Source of the DNA: Cardiocondyla obscurior
Taxonomy: Eukaryota > Arthropoda > Insecta > Hymenoptera > Formicidae
DNA: 64,000 bases
Assembly (NCBI RefSeq): GCF_019399895.1
Contig: NC_091885.1
Span: forward strand, 1,214,501 to 1,278,500
Reading direction: 5' to 3'
The notes beneath the pieces were generated by a model that saw only the letters and a program-made list of their open reading frames with translations, was not told where the DNA came from and did not search any database. Positions 26,181 through 38,640 of the stretch are shown here, piece by piece. How positions within the stretch are numbered: position 1 is the stretch's first letter; every line of letters starts with the position of its first letter. The translations under genes and the position numbers were made by a program.

Positions 26181-27340
26181 TTCGCGTGATCCATCCTCGG
26201 TTCATTACGGCATCGTAGCTGCCGTTAATCTGGCGTTACATCGTCCTCTCTAAACCAGTTCGCCGGATCCCAAGGCCGAAACTTGGTTGCACACGTACAA
26301 TGGCCCGATCCGGCGGCCACCTATATCGCCTATACACGACATAATACTGTGCGAGCGAGGCGAAGGGAGTTACTTTAACCTCTGCGGTTAAGCCGAAGCG
26401 CCTTGGCGAGCCAAAAGAGGAGACTAGAGAGGGGAATAGGGACGGTAGAACGTGGCGGTCTAATGTTACCGCATCCAGGAACGCCGCGATTTCTCACCCT
26501 TATCTTATCTGCCAAGTATCCCTCCCGTTCGTCTCACTCCCCTTCGCGCATTCTCCGCACCACCGACGACCCTTCGCTTTCTCTGTCGTCCAACGCGTTT
26601 CAGCTGAGAGTCCCCAAACCTTCTTCCAGCCCCGAAGATAGATCCTTTACCCGTTACCCCCTTCCCCCTTCTTCGTCTTTCGCTTCACTCTTTACCTCCG
26701 AAAAGGGATGGAAAGGCCAGAGAACTTAAATTCGCTTCTCGGGCTTTTAATTCCACGGATTGACGCGGAATTTCGAGCACAGCCGTTCGCACTCATACCA
26801 TCCATCGTTCTCCTTCCATTCGCGGCCGCCACCTTCGCTCGTCTGCTCGCCCTTTCGAGTCTTCGTCCGTCCGTCCGTCCGTTCGTTCGTTCGTTCGTTC
26901 TACAGTCCACTGCGATTCTCACGAGAGGGAAAGAGAAAGAGACGGGGCGAATCGGGGGCGGGTTGGAAAATCTGCGGTATCGATCGGCACCATCCGCGAC
27001 TCTCGGTCGGAATTACGAGCATCGATCGAGCGAGCGAGAGGTACGGCCACCGTCGCGGCGACTAGCAAACTCCGCGCCCTTGCCCTCCCTCCGTGGGGAC
27101 TGCCATATCCCCTTTTCCGCTTTTTCGCCGTCTCGCTCAACCATCCGCAGGACGAACGACCGCCTCATTTCCGGTTTCTGAGGAACGATCCCTCCTCTAG
27201 TCGGCAGCGCGCGCGGCGCGAACGCCGCCGCTGCTGCCGGCGAGTATCCATCGTTAATCCGGAAAGACTACGGGAAGTGGGTTTCCATGAATCTTTCAGA
27301 TTTTCCGCGACCCCGGGATACTTCCTGAACGACGCTAGGG
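26181..27340. other. GC-rich block without a recognisable gene
   Basis: One of the most GC-rich parts of the window. A + frame of 157 codons (26708-27181) starts at an ATG with G at -3 and +4, but its central Arg/Ser/Val/Pro run is the translation of the microsatellite at 26865-26900. Frames on the other strand are equally open. A CpG-rich promoter-like block is possible. Confidence 0.45.
26865..26900. repeat. Compound microsatellite (GTCC)4(GTTC)5
   Basis: Four perfect GTCC units followed directly by five perfect GTTC units, 36 bp. The blocks differ by one C/T transition at a fixed position in the unit. Confidence 0.9.
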
Positions 27341-29520
27341 ATAAGTAAATCTTGGTGGAAATTCGATTAAATATTTACGGCAAGAAATATATCACGACTA
27401 TACAGCTAATGCACATCGTGAATTTTTAATATTCGGCCGAATGTAAAAGGCATGATAGAAGAGGATATGATCCTTGATGATGTTAAATTTAATTGGAAAT
27501 AGAACTTTACATAAAAACGTTTTTTTCTTTTTTTGTTTTTTTTTGTAGATAAAAAAAATTAAGAAGTGTATATATTTCTTTATTAAGAATTTATGAGATT
27601 AATTTTTAAGCGATAAAAGGAACATTTAAATATTTTTAATATTCTTTACAATAATTAATAATAATATTTAATTTTCTAATAGTTTTATAATATTTTTATT
27701 AAGGAAACGCGTTAATGATAATTTAGTAACGATGTATTTTGTAACATTATCGAAGTCATAGTTACTGCAAAATATTTTAACTTCGCGTCTACCGTGCAAT
27801 TGCGGGGAACGCAATCTCGAAATAGCTTTAGATTGTAACATACTTGAGTTTGGACGAACATGTGTTGTTACACTGTCGTAATCTGAAACGATTAATAAAA
27901 GTTCCGCGGGTATAACGCGCGCAATGCGCAATGCGCTCGAAATTGCATTTACAGCGCCGGAATAAGCTATCAAAAACGAATGGCGTGTTAATTCAACGTT
28001 GGTTTTGAGATTAACGGGTAACTCGTTGCGTCGCACAGCGAAATCCGCGAAAGAGAAACCCCGCTCGCCCGAGTTCGAAATTAGTTGCGCCTTCCTAATT
28101 GATTTCAAAATTCCCGACAGTTAATACAGACTTACGCGCATTCAGCGCCGGGTGCTTGTATACACGCGAGCGTAAAATGGGGACGGTTTTCAGTCCGAAG
28201 AGGACAGATACCCACCGAAATATTTCTGGCCCTCGGACACGATTCAGAACGACACGTCCGCTTGCATTATTGCTCTCAAAATCATCCTGCCGTACTTCCT
28301 GCATGTCACCGGAACGCGGAATCCCGACCGACAAAAAAAAAAAAAAACAACTTCAGGTCAACGCAATCGCACCTTGCCGTCAACCCATTTTCACGGCCAT
28401 TAAGTCCATTCGCGTAAACGTACGACGTATTCGTCCGGATGCGAAGGAAAGGGGTTGGGGGGAGGAGGAGGAAAGAAAAAAAAAGAAACCTTTGCTCCAC
28501 GAGTGCGTACGTAGTAACTAGAGACAGGCATCGTGACCGGTCGGTAGGTTGGAGGGACGAAAGGGGAGGAACGATTTGGTGGCGTGCTGGGCAAATTGGC
28601 CCTGGAGCTTTTTGATTCGATCAATTTACCGAGCACGCCGTGTATTTCGCCCTCTCGTACCCTCCCTTTCTCGCCCGTTGCTTCTCTTTCCCGTCCTTTC
28701 ATTCGTTGGATGCAATGCTACTCGAAATGAAATGCCGAGGATTTATCAATCTCTACTTTCTACCAATAGCATTTTGCGCGGGCGTCGATTCCCAATTATA
28801 TAATCCTGCGAACTACCGATCGACAAGTTCGGTACGGGTGTGTATTTTTCAACTTTTATTTTAATATCTGTTGTCAGTATTTTCTATTACTCTCTAATTT
28901 ATATTAATATTCTACCGTATAAATAAAGGATTAAAATAAGACGATTTAACGAACAAATGACATCTGCACCTAATAAATATTGCCGATAAATTTATTCTGT
29001 CGCGAGCACCCTGTATAATGACGCGCGCGAATTGGGATTTCTTCTTAGCATCTCTTATAAAATTTATAACACAATTTGTAACTTTAAAAGTTAAAATGTT
29101 AAAAATTAAATAGCGCTGTTAATAGTTGAAATTTTCTATCGCAAATAAGATAATTCCAAATACTGGAAACTTTTGAGAACTTGTGATTATTTTAGTTTAG
29201 AGTACGAACTTCGATCGATAAGATTTTTTGCCTATTTTATTTTGTAGATTTTTTGGGCATATCTAAATTTATTTCGGTATAGTACCACGTTACATATTAC
29301 ATATTAACGGAACTTGTTACGTTATATTGACGATTATGGAATAATTATATTAATAATATAAACGTGAAATTATTATCCCGGCATGTTAATGAGTAAATAC
29401 TCTAACTGCACTAACTAATCTTTATTAAAACTGTAATAGCGGATTTAATTAAATTTCGATAACCACTTATATTACGTAATCACACGTGCGATATTCGGGC
29501 AAGCGATTCAAGTACTTTCG
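27341..29520. other. AT-rich noncoding stretch with a short GC-rich middle
   Basis: No gene recognised. 27341-27780 and 28860-29480 are strongly AT-rich. Between them, a minus frame of 146 codons (27668-28108) has an ordinary-looking composition but no domain I know. A15 is at 28333-28347. 28440-28720 is GC-rich with a purine tract. CACCCTGTATA at 29007-29017 resembles a motif often seen at insect transposon ends. Confidence 0.5.
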
Positions 29521-31300
29521 CGCCTATTGATTCCTTGGTGCGGAATCGATCCCGCTTCGCCGCGTAAAATGGAAGGTTTTTGCTTAAGCTCGCCAGGGAT
29601 CTTTTTATTCATCACGCTATTGACTTGTAAAGAAGGTAGGGAGAATTTCTTAGGCCTGCGATCAAACACGGCCGGCGCCTCGCGCCAAATGTACATCGTC
29701 TAAGGAAATAGCGTTTCTCTTTATCGACGCGCGGCATCAAAAGCGTGATGTGTATACGTACGGGCGAAGAGGGGGGAAACCTCCCTTTACTTTTCGCTGA
29801 CAAATTCCGCGCGAGTTCTCGTTGGCTATGAAATCGGGCGAGAAAAAGGCGCGCGCGGCAGGTAGAAGTACTTGGGGTACCGGCGAAGTAGGGTTTTGTA
29901 GACACACACAATTTGTCAAACTGCCGAGCGGCACAATGAACCGTGTATTTTCCCAGCAGATTTTCCGCCGCGACGGAATTCAGGCCAGCGTTGTCGCGTT
30001 TCTAATCCCCCGCCGCCGCTGCATGTCCTACCCCCCTTACGTCATACGTAGCCCTCCCTCGACGTCTCTTGGTGTTTTGCCTCCTTCGATTTTGTTTCCG
30101 CGTTTTCTTTCCTCCTCGTCCCGGCGCCTTTCCTGCCTGGCGTTGTTTACGTAGTTCGTTCGCGAGCGAAGCGCCATTTGAAAATCAGCATTCGGGGGAC
30201 GTGCGCTCGTTTCGCACTTCACACACACGTACGTCGCCCGAGACGCTAAGAAATTGCTGTCCTCTTTTAAATTTATATATCCGTGTGGAGAAACGATTTT
30301 CTATTATTGTCTACGCCCGAAGTATCGATCATCGTTTCGAGCGTTCCCGTTTTTATTTAATCGCACAATCGCGTTGTAGAAATTAGCGAACGGTGACTCG
30401 GGACCTAGACTTCTTATAAGTTATGCCGATATACGTGAAATCGGAGCAGCCACGCGCGCGTAATCACGTGAAATGGGACTTTGACTGTACGTAGGTACGT
30501 CCGATTCCCTAGGTACTCGTTTCTACCTATTTACGCAGCCTCGCTTCATTTAGTTCCTTCGCGGTTCGTCCGTTCGCCCGTCTGTCGATCGATTTCCGCG
30601 TATTCCTCCGCTCATGTGTATGCGAGCGTGCGAGCGTGTGTGTGTGCACGCGGGTAAGATCCAATATCGATGGGATTACGTAGGAACGCAGCGCTTTGGC
30701 GACGTCGACGTTCGTGATCCGTGAAAATTCGGCTTAGAGCGCACAGACACGTAACTTCATAGAGCGTCGAGGGCGGTACCACTTTTTATCTCTAATCTAA
30801 CTCGACTTAAACGGCGTACGCGGTGGCCCGAAATTCGCTTTTCGCAACCGTCCCGTTAATTGCACGTTACCGTACGTGCCAATACTGGCTTATCTTGTAT
30901 TGCGGGACAAACGTTTCGCAACGGCCGCCACTAATTTTAATAAAAAGAAAAAAAAAAGAGTTGCTATATCCCCCTTGCCTCTCGCAGCTTTAATGATAAT
31001 CTCTTTTATTGTCACCATTATACGGCGCTCTTATTACGATGGCTATTTTTTTCATTATTTTTTACGTCGCGTAATCGCGATTTCGAACAGAAGGAAAATT
31101 GCATTCGAAACGTCGAAAGTCTTAAAGTGCTTTGGGTTGATAACGTTCTCGAAAGCGGTCGTTTATTTTATTTTATTTTTATTTTTTTTTTTTTTCCTTG
31201 CAATTCGATTAAAAGTTATTTCTCTAACATCCATCGCGAGTCTCGGGGAAACCACGCGGATCCATAGAGAGCCGTAGATCCTTTGATTTCTTTAACAAAC
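29521..31300. other. CpG-rich noncoding stretch
   Basis: No gene recognised. Frames of 60-133 codons overlap on both strands. A pyrimidine-rich tract lies at about 30020-30150. A TGCGAGCG duplication with a TG repeat is at 30621-30652. A10 is at 30948-30957 and T14 at 31182-31195. The 133-codon frame at 30876-31277 is Lys/Phe-rich from these runs. Confidence 0.5.
30621..30652. repeat. TGCGAGCG duplication followed by (TG)5
   Basis: Two perfect TGCGAGCG units (30621-30636), then (TG)5 (30637-30646), then CACGCG. From 30635 on it alternates purine and pyrimidine, so it has Z-DNA potential. Confidence 0.7.
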
Positions 31301-32880
31301 GGGAGCCCCAGCTCTTGTGCCGTTCTACGTAATTAACGTTCGTATTTATTTTTCTCGAATTATTTTTCAAGTTTTATGTTAAAGTATCCCTTTTTTGGCT
31401 GCAACAAATTGTAACCACTTTTTGCCTTATCGTTAAATACCTTTTTTTTTTTTTGTAACTAGGAAAAGGAAAATTAAACTAATTTTAGAAACCTTTTATC
31501 AATGTAATGATTTATTATTATTTCCGAGTAGTGCATGATACTTTGTGGCATTCCCGTTAATTAATAACATAAATGTGTTTATTCGAAAGATATTTTATAC
31601 CAGAATTGTGAAACACAATATTTAGCAACTTGTTATTCCACACTCTTACATTGACTAATTATTTCGAGAAATATTGGCATTTCGTCAAATACCTTTTATA
31701 ATACATTTTAAAAGAACGTAAAAATAGATGAGAAATACTCGATATAATTAATTAGAAAATAATACTTTGGTACAGAGAAAACAAAGTTAATAATTAATTT
31801 TCTGTTTGCAATGTGCAACATTTTGCATAAATAACAATGAAATGATTAAATTAATTATAATCTCACTTCTCGCTCTCTTACGTGTAATTCTTTTTTATAA
31901 AAAAAAATAAAAATCCCGGAAAGGTTCAACTCGATTAATAATCGTATTAAAAATTGTTGCTATAGAAAGTAGGCTGGTTCCGATAAAAGATGAAAGTCAT
32001 TTTTTGTTTTGCGCGCTTTGTTTTCCCTTTTGCGATCAATCCTCGTCCAGGGCGATCGCAATCTTTTCCTCCCCCTTTTCTTTCTTTTTTTTTTTTTTTA
32101 TTTATTTCATACTGCATGGCGACACGTTCAGGAAACATAGAAAGTGAGACGGAAACGGGAAAGATATTTTTTCGCGCCATCCCGCCTCGGCAAAACACTG
32201 GCCAATTTCACGGAATAGCTCGTACGTGATCCGCAGATAAAGAACTTTGACGTCTTCCGCTGGAAAGTTCTCTCTTTTTTTTTTTTTTTTTTTACGTCTA
32301 TGGAGAGGGCTTCCGATACTACTACAGCAAGTTCAAATACTTGACGCCTGGATATTTGTACGAGGCCCTTCTCGCGTGTTTGTCTAACCCTCTTCTCGCC
32401 CTCTCGATTCAGCTATAGATGTTAACTCGTGCGAACTTATCATTAATGTTTAACTCGTCCGAGTTTACTGTTTGAAATGTTCTCGTCGACGCCATAATCG
32501 TTGACGTTATCGTGATGGATATCTTATCGATACGATTGGCTTACATTCAAGTGTGAGTAGACGATCATAGCTGTCATTGATTATCCAATCAACAGCACTT
32601 GCAATTGCGAACCTGAAGGATTGTCAAACGTTTCTGAGCAATTTTTAGATATTTAAGTACAGTCCTTAAATTAATTTATTATTATAAATAATTATCTTTC
32701 TATGTGAGCTAGTTTTTTGATATTTTTTTTTTTTTTTTTTTTAATTGGGATAAAATCACTCGACAACATTTTGTACGTCACGTTTACGAAATATACAGCG
32801 ATCGAAGATCATTCTTCGCGCGGGCTCGCAATTTCGGAATGGACTCTTTGCATGATGGAGCGCGCGCGAACGGTTGAATT
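31301..32880. other. AT-rich noncoding stretch with long T runs
   Basis: No gene seen. T13 at 31442-31454, T15 at 32085-32099, T19 at 32275-32293 and T20 at 32723-32742. Frames are short and include translated T runs. Confidence 0.6.
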
Positions 32881-34050
32881 CGTTTTAGGGCTTCAACGAA
32901 CTCGGGCATCCCGCTTTTCCGCAAGGTAACCGATTGCGGGAGTATAAGTGGAAAAGAGGACGCCGAGGGATGGAAGGAAAGAGTCGTCGGGGTACCTTAA
33001 CCTTCGATTTCTGACCCGTAGAAGAGGAGCTTCGCCGCGTTTGTCGGCACCACTTGAGCAGCTCGTCGAAGAGAACTCGGTGGCGTTTCAAGATCGAGAG
33101 TCTCAAACGCGGTTTCGGCTCCCCGACCTCTCTATCTTTCTCTCTGCGTTTCTCTTCATCGATTTATTCAGCCGTCTCTTTCCCTCCGACTTTGGCAGTT
33201 CCGCCCTCTCCCTCTTATTTCTTCTCTCTTTCTTTCGTCTTTTTCTCGCTTCTTGATGTTCTCTGATAAAAGCGCGCGTGGCGTACGAAGCCGCTCGTCG
33301 AGCAAAGGAACGCCCTGGGCAAGGAAAAGGAAGACGTCGTTCAAGCCACGGTCTTCCACGACGACGTCTATCCTTTGTGTGCACCGCGCTGGTGGTCTGT
33401 CGGTGTTTGCGCACCCGTGTAGGTATATTCTGTCTCCTGCAGGTAACCTCGCGCCCTCCAACGCGCGACTCGAACTTCACGATCGATCGATTTTCCCCGT
33501 GGCCTCGAGAACGAGATACCATAGAATTCGAAGCGACTCCAGGGCGCTCGGTCTGACGGCATTCCTCCTTTTCTGTTTTCTGGTCGTCCCCATCTTTCGC
33601 TCTTTCTCTCTCCTCTCTCTCTCTTTCCCGCCCCCTTTCGTGCTCTCCTACTCGAGAACGCTTAAGGGAAAGGCTCGCCTTTCGAATAGGAGTTCGAAGT
33701 AAAGTTTTACGGTCCAAGTTAGGACCTCGCGCCGGCAGGAAGGAAAAGGGGCTGGCAAGGATAGGTGTTCGAAACGAAGGGGTCAAAGAAGCGGAGAAAC
33801 CGAGCGGCAGGAGGTAAATTTCGCGACGGGTCGGCGAGCGCGCGCGGGCCGCAACTTCGCTCGTAAATTCGATATTCAAAACAGGAAGTGAACAATGCCC
33901 CTTATACACTTCGCCACCCATGCGGCGGGTCCACTTTGCTGGCGAGTATCAGAGACGTGCTCCCGGAGAAAATTGGACGATTAATGACTCCATCGCTAGT
34001 AATGGTGTATTAACGATCAGCCTAATTATCCATTTTGCGGCTTTTCGCAG
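32881..34050. other. GC-rich block with strong strand asymmetry
   Basis: Two pyrimidine tracts on the + strand, about 33117-33256 and 33560-33655 (CT repeats at 33601-33627), bracket a CpG-rich segment. The longest frame in the window (272 codons, minus, 33103-33921) lies here. Its Arg/Glu/Lys-rich parts are the translated purine strand, its ATG has a poor context, and + frames of 149, 102 and 92 codons overlap it. I do not call it a gene. Confidence 0.45.
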
Positions 34051-36560
34051 GACAGATTGATACTAAAGTAAATAGAATTTTCCTTCGAAAATTATTAAAA
34101 AAATTTTCTTCACGTCTTGTGAATTAAAATACATTCTTTAACGACGCATAAAATTAATATATCGCGTTCCGTTATTACTTACTCAGGAGACTTAATTTTT
34201 TTCGACAGTTTTCCGCTAGTCGCTAACATTTTTTTATTAATTATTTTACATCATTTATTATTTATTTGCTGAATGGCGTGATGTTTCATATAGCGCTCGC
34301 TATAATATCGGCAAAGAACACCGGGGAAACACCGATACTCTTTGTTAAAAGCGCTACATTTGCGGAGAGAAGGATAAGCCGCAATGGAGAAGTCCATAGC
34401 CGATTAATAATTCTCCGGACTGTTCCCTCTGGCGCTCGAACACTCCAACAGTAATATCCTGCGGACGTAACGTTCGATTTATCGGCAATGGACGCGCAAC
34501 AGTACGAAACGTACGCACCGCGGCTCGTAGCTGCAGCTACCAAATTTAATTTCGCATTTCAACGAATTAAAATTCAAACGATCGAACGATTGACTTTATT
34601 TGCATACCGTTGGTATTTATTAACCGGGCCGCGGACTGGACCAAGCTGTGTCTCTGTTGCCCTCCTGTTTCTCTCTTTCTCTTTTCATCTCTCGGGCTAT
34701 CACATACGTTCATACATCTCTTTCTCTTCCTCTTCTCCCTTCCCCCCTCTGCATTCATCTCTTGCTCGCGCCGATATACCGCTATCTGAGTTCTTCCCCT
34801 ATCGGTGTTTCCCCCTGCGCCGTTCGTTCGTTCGTTCGTTCGTTCGCTCGCTCGCACTCTCATTCCGGTGTGCATAAAAATGAAAATGGATCGTACAGCG
34901 CGAGCCAAATGGCCAAGTGGATTTATGCCGGAAGAGGCAGAAATTTTCATTTTTCCGTCACAAACGGTATGCCTCGTCCGTCCGTCGGCGACGCGCCGAG
35001 TTTTCAGGCGGTATTTGCCGGTACACCTAATCGTGAAGTGGATGGAAAAGAATCAGCGTTTTTCGCGTTTTGCGTTGGCAACGAGAAGAGGGGCTCGATC
35101 CGCGAATACGCGGATATAAAAGGCGGTTCGCGAGCGGTTATCCACTTGTCTGTGGCTAGTGTTCCTTGCCCGTGGCTCTCGCGGCAAGCGCCAATCCGTT
35201 TTTGATCGACGGGATCGGGCGCGGATTCGCTCGCGTATGAATTTTTGATAAACGCACCATTGACACGTGGTCGAGTGGGAAACGCGATGTGAAAAATATA
35301 AGGGCCGCTGGTTTTATTCGTAGCCCGGCGCGTTTGCTTTACGACTCTCCTGTGAATGGGAGGAGCACGCTCGCAGAATTCCGTTTTCCATTTCACGAAT
35401 GTTGAAACACGAAATGTCGTAGAACGAAAAGCGCGGCCCTCGCTATCCGCTCTCCGTCTCCCCAGGGTATATTTATTGCTTAGACGTTGACAACGGGCGG
35501 CGACAAGGCTTGTCAATCAATTGAGAAAAAAACATTTCTGATGCATCGCGGCACTTAGACGTGACACGGTAAGGCGCGGTGACAATCAGCTGCTGCGATG
35601 TTGAACGTAAAAATTTTCAACGTCGACGTGACATATATTCCAATCGGCATTAAGAGCACCGTCGAGCTTGATTTTTCAACAATTTTGTTGCGCTCCTATT
35701 CCCGAATTAAATACGCGTTAATTTCACGGAGGGAAGTATTTAGCGTTTAATAACTGAAATCGTAATGAAATAACTGTCTCGCGCAGGGTTTATTAACTTT
35801 TCCTCAAAATCTATACTTTAATCTCGCTCGTCGCTAGTCTTGTTGTCAAAATCAATTCGTAGTTAAATGCCGATGATAAGCGAATTATCGGATGGGACGA
35901 GAATAAGAGCGGCAGAAGGAAGGGAAAGGGTTGCTTAAATGACCGGGAAGAAGGTGGCGGCGAGGGAGCGAGAGCGAGCGTGGGAGACGACCGAAGTAAG
36001 AAAGAGAAAGAGTGACGGACATCGCGAAAGGAGACGAGTCGTTCAATTAGAAGACCCGAGGCGGCACGATCGAATGCGAGAATTCAATTTCCTCGGTCTT
36101 TCAATCATTTCGAGTGCGCGAGGTTTCTCTAGCTTTCTCGCTCGCCTCGCTCCCACCCGCTCCCTCTTCATCTTTTTTCATCCTGTCCTAGTCTCATCTC
36201 GGGCTCTCTCCCGGCTTGGCTCCTCGCTTCGTTATCCTTGCGAACGACGTACCATTTTTCCAGCAGCCCCCGTCTTTTCCACCGTTATCCAACCGCATCC
36301 ACAAAAATCCTCTCCGACGCTTCGCCTTCGCTTCTGCAAGTCTCTCTCCCGGTATCTCTTATAACTCATGAAGTCATTAAAATCTGGCAGGGAGATAATT
36401 TCTCTAATGCGGCTTACATGGATTTCTCCGTAAACGAAAATGAAACGAGCACTCGAACATCTGTAAGTGCACGGAGTCACGTAAGCGGGGGTCTCTCATC
36501 GTGCGCGTTTTACTGTACGATTTCAAACTTTACTTGGAGAAAACTATATATACCCTTGTA
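34051..36560. other. Noncoding stretch: short AT-rich part, then GC-rich
   Basis: No gene recognised. 34051-34260 is AT-rich. 34640-36350 is GC-rich with pyrimidine tracts at 34640-34800 and 36120-36350 and a purine-rich tract at 35900-36010. Frames of up to 185 codons pass through the microsatellite at 34821-34852, read different products in each frame, and have no domain. Confidence 0.5.
34821..34852. repeat. Compound microsatellite (CGTT)6(CGCT)2
   Basis: Six perfect CGTT units followed by two CGCT units. It is the same repeat family as at 26865-26900 and 3549-3560, again with a neighbouring block one C/T transition away. Confidence 0.9.
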
Positions 36561-38640
36561 AATAAGCGATGCAAAAGAGGAGCGCCGATCACGCTAATGC
36601 AACGTTAATTCAGCTAAGCTGCCGGTCGCATCGGGGCGCGCGGGGGTGCGATTGATAGGGCGGGCAGTGACGAGCATATCGCATGAGCTCTTTGGCGTAA
36701 ATAATATTACGTTATTGTCCCTCGTTTAATTTTCGTGACTGTACGTGATAGTTCGCTGTTGATCTTCTGCGTTCTGAGGTGCGATCTGTATCAGCCGAAT
36801 TTATCGTGCTTCTGGGACTTTCGCGAGGGAAGTCCCGAGCTCGTTAGCACGATCCACGCCGGCTCGTTACATCGGACAGAGTTTAGTACTGTACGCATAG
36901 CCTACGTGTAGAATATCTAAGTTATCGTCTTGTAGTCTTTGTCGGATAAATAATTTAAGACGCGCAAAAATCGTTCCGTGACACGTTCGTTTGCTTCGAA
37001 ATTATTTGGAATTATATTCGAAGCTATTGCAATTTAATAGCACCAAGAAAAATTAATAAGACTTCTGCATGGAATATTTATAAATATATTACTTACGCAA
37101 AGTACAGCATTAATTAAGATATTTTTATTCTCTCGTGCAAAGTTTTTAATAATATATAAAAAGGGAAAAAAAAAAGAACAACGTTCGTTGTCTCTTATCT
37201 TTCGTTTAATAATATTAAATACATATAAGCTCTACACACTCATTCTCGTGTCCATTGTCAACGCGATGATAACGGCTGCTTTTTATTCTCTTTGTTGGAG
37301 AAAATATGATACTGTATAAAGGGGATCCGCCTTTAGTTGCTAGCTAGGTTGAACTCAGATGCGTGTAATGAACACGTGTCCCAAGGGCTCACCGTCCCGC
37401 GAGATATCTTGAAACGGCATTTATCGTCACGATAGTAGTCCGACGCTGTAATTCGTAGCAGGACGTTACACGATCTTCGCGTTATTTCATTCCTCCTTCA
37501 TTGAATGCTATTTTCTTGCGCTGTTGTACTCGGATACTCTTGACTTAACCGTAACCATCCCGGGCCGGCTTTCTTTAGAAAAACGCCGAGAGTGGCCTTG
37601 TTTTCCGACCGCTTTGATCTTTTCCAAATGCAATCTGCACGTTTGCACGTTTGCTGTGACACGACGTAGCTGGATATATAAGTGAAAAATAACTAAAAGT
37701 AAATTAAAGAAGGAACAGAGACAAAGTTGTGAGCCCCGTGAGAAAAAGACAACGCGAGATAATTTACACTGTAAATTGCAAAAGAAAAAAAAAAAAAAAA
37801 AAAAATGAATGGAGAAAAAAATAATAATGCTCAGCTTTCATTTATTCTGTTATAATTGTTAAAATAATATTCCGAAAATTGATATCGTTTTTGATAGCTT
37901 TATTGAAAAAAAGGGAATTAACAAATTGAATTTTTTAACATGTTCCTATCTTAATAAATCTGTATTAGGTCGAATTGAATTTATTGTCGCTTTTCCGCGA
38001 TGCTAATTTGTCGTCTCACTTGGCTCACTACTTCGTTCCGCGAGAGTATTAATTTGTATTACTTTTTTTTAATTAATTTTTTTATTCTTCTACATATTTT
38101 TATTATATATCTTTATTAGTATATTATACATATATATAACATATCTTACGCAAGGCGATGATCGAGTAGGGAGAAATTAAGTCACCAGCGCGTTCGCTGA
38201 CTTGCGTCAACTGTTGCGTGGTTCGCAACTCAGGCATTATGCCCGATAGATAACAAACGCCATCCGGCCTGCTCCCGAAAATCCCGTGATCGTAATTCGT
38301 TGCTGAAAATTATTAAAATGTAAAACTTTAATTTTTTACCACACGTAGAATAACCAAGAGTAAATAACGCGCGCAGTCCGTAATATTTAATAAACGTAAA
38401 GAGGCTACGAGCGTAACTTAAAATGCGGTTGATAAAAAAAATATATTAGGCACCGTCGAACGTGAAAGATTGAATTATTCGTGTTTATCTGCATCGCCGC
38501 AAAGAAATGGCGGTGTGTTGCGCACTTATTGGTTCGCCAACAACATTGAACGACGTTGAACCCGACGTGAGTATAAGCAACTTCTCGAAGGCAGGATGTG
38601 TTTCCTATACCCGCTGGGAAATCCATCGGCGCGTAAATAA
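36561..38640. other. AT-rich noncoding stretch
   Basis: Almost no frame of 60 codons. A10 at 37166-37175, A21 at 37785-37805, and a TA-rich array at about 38101-38140. A few GC-richer islands (36600-36700, 37370-37680) carry no visible gene. Confidence 0.6.

Noticed and set aside
26708..27181. 157-codon + frame with a reasonable start context
   Set aside because: The middle is a translated tetranucleotide microsatellite, the block is poor in stops on both strands, and no domain is seen.
27668..28108. 146-codon minus frame of ordinary composition
   Set aside because: No domain, no splice or promoter context, and it ends in very AT-rich sequence. It would need conservation evidence.
29530..29560. 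tRNA T-arm-like sequence on the minus strand (GGGATCGATTCC)
   Set aside because: The match to the internal B box is imperfect (GATCGATTCC rather than GTTCGANTCC), and no anticodon or acceptor stem can be built around it.
33103..33921. 272-codon minus-strand open frame, the longest in the window
   Set aside because: Arg/Glu/Lys/Ser-rich from pyrimidine tracts on the + strand, poor start context, overlapped by several long + frames, and no recognisable family.
34648..35205. 185-codon + frame
   Set aside because: Runs through (CGTT)6 and a CT-rich tract; other frames of the same DNA are equally open.
35570..35582. TAAGGCGCGGTGA, resembling miR-124
   Set aside because: Lacks two bases inside the conserved mature sequence and has no hairpin partner.
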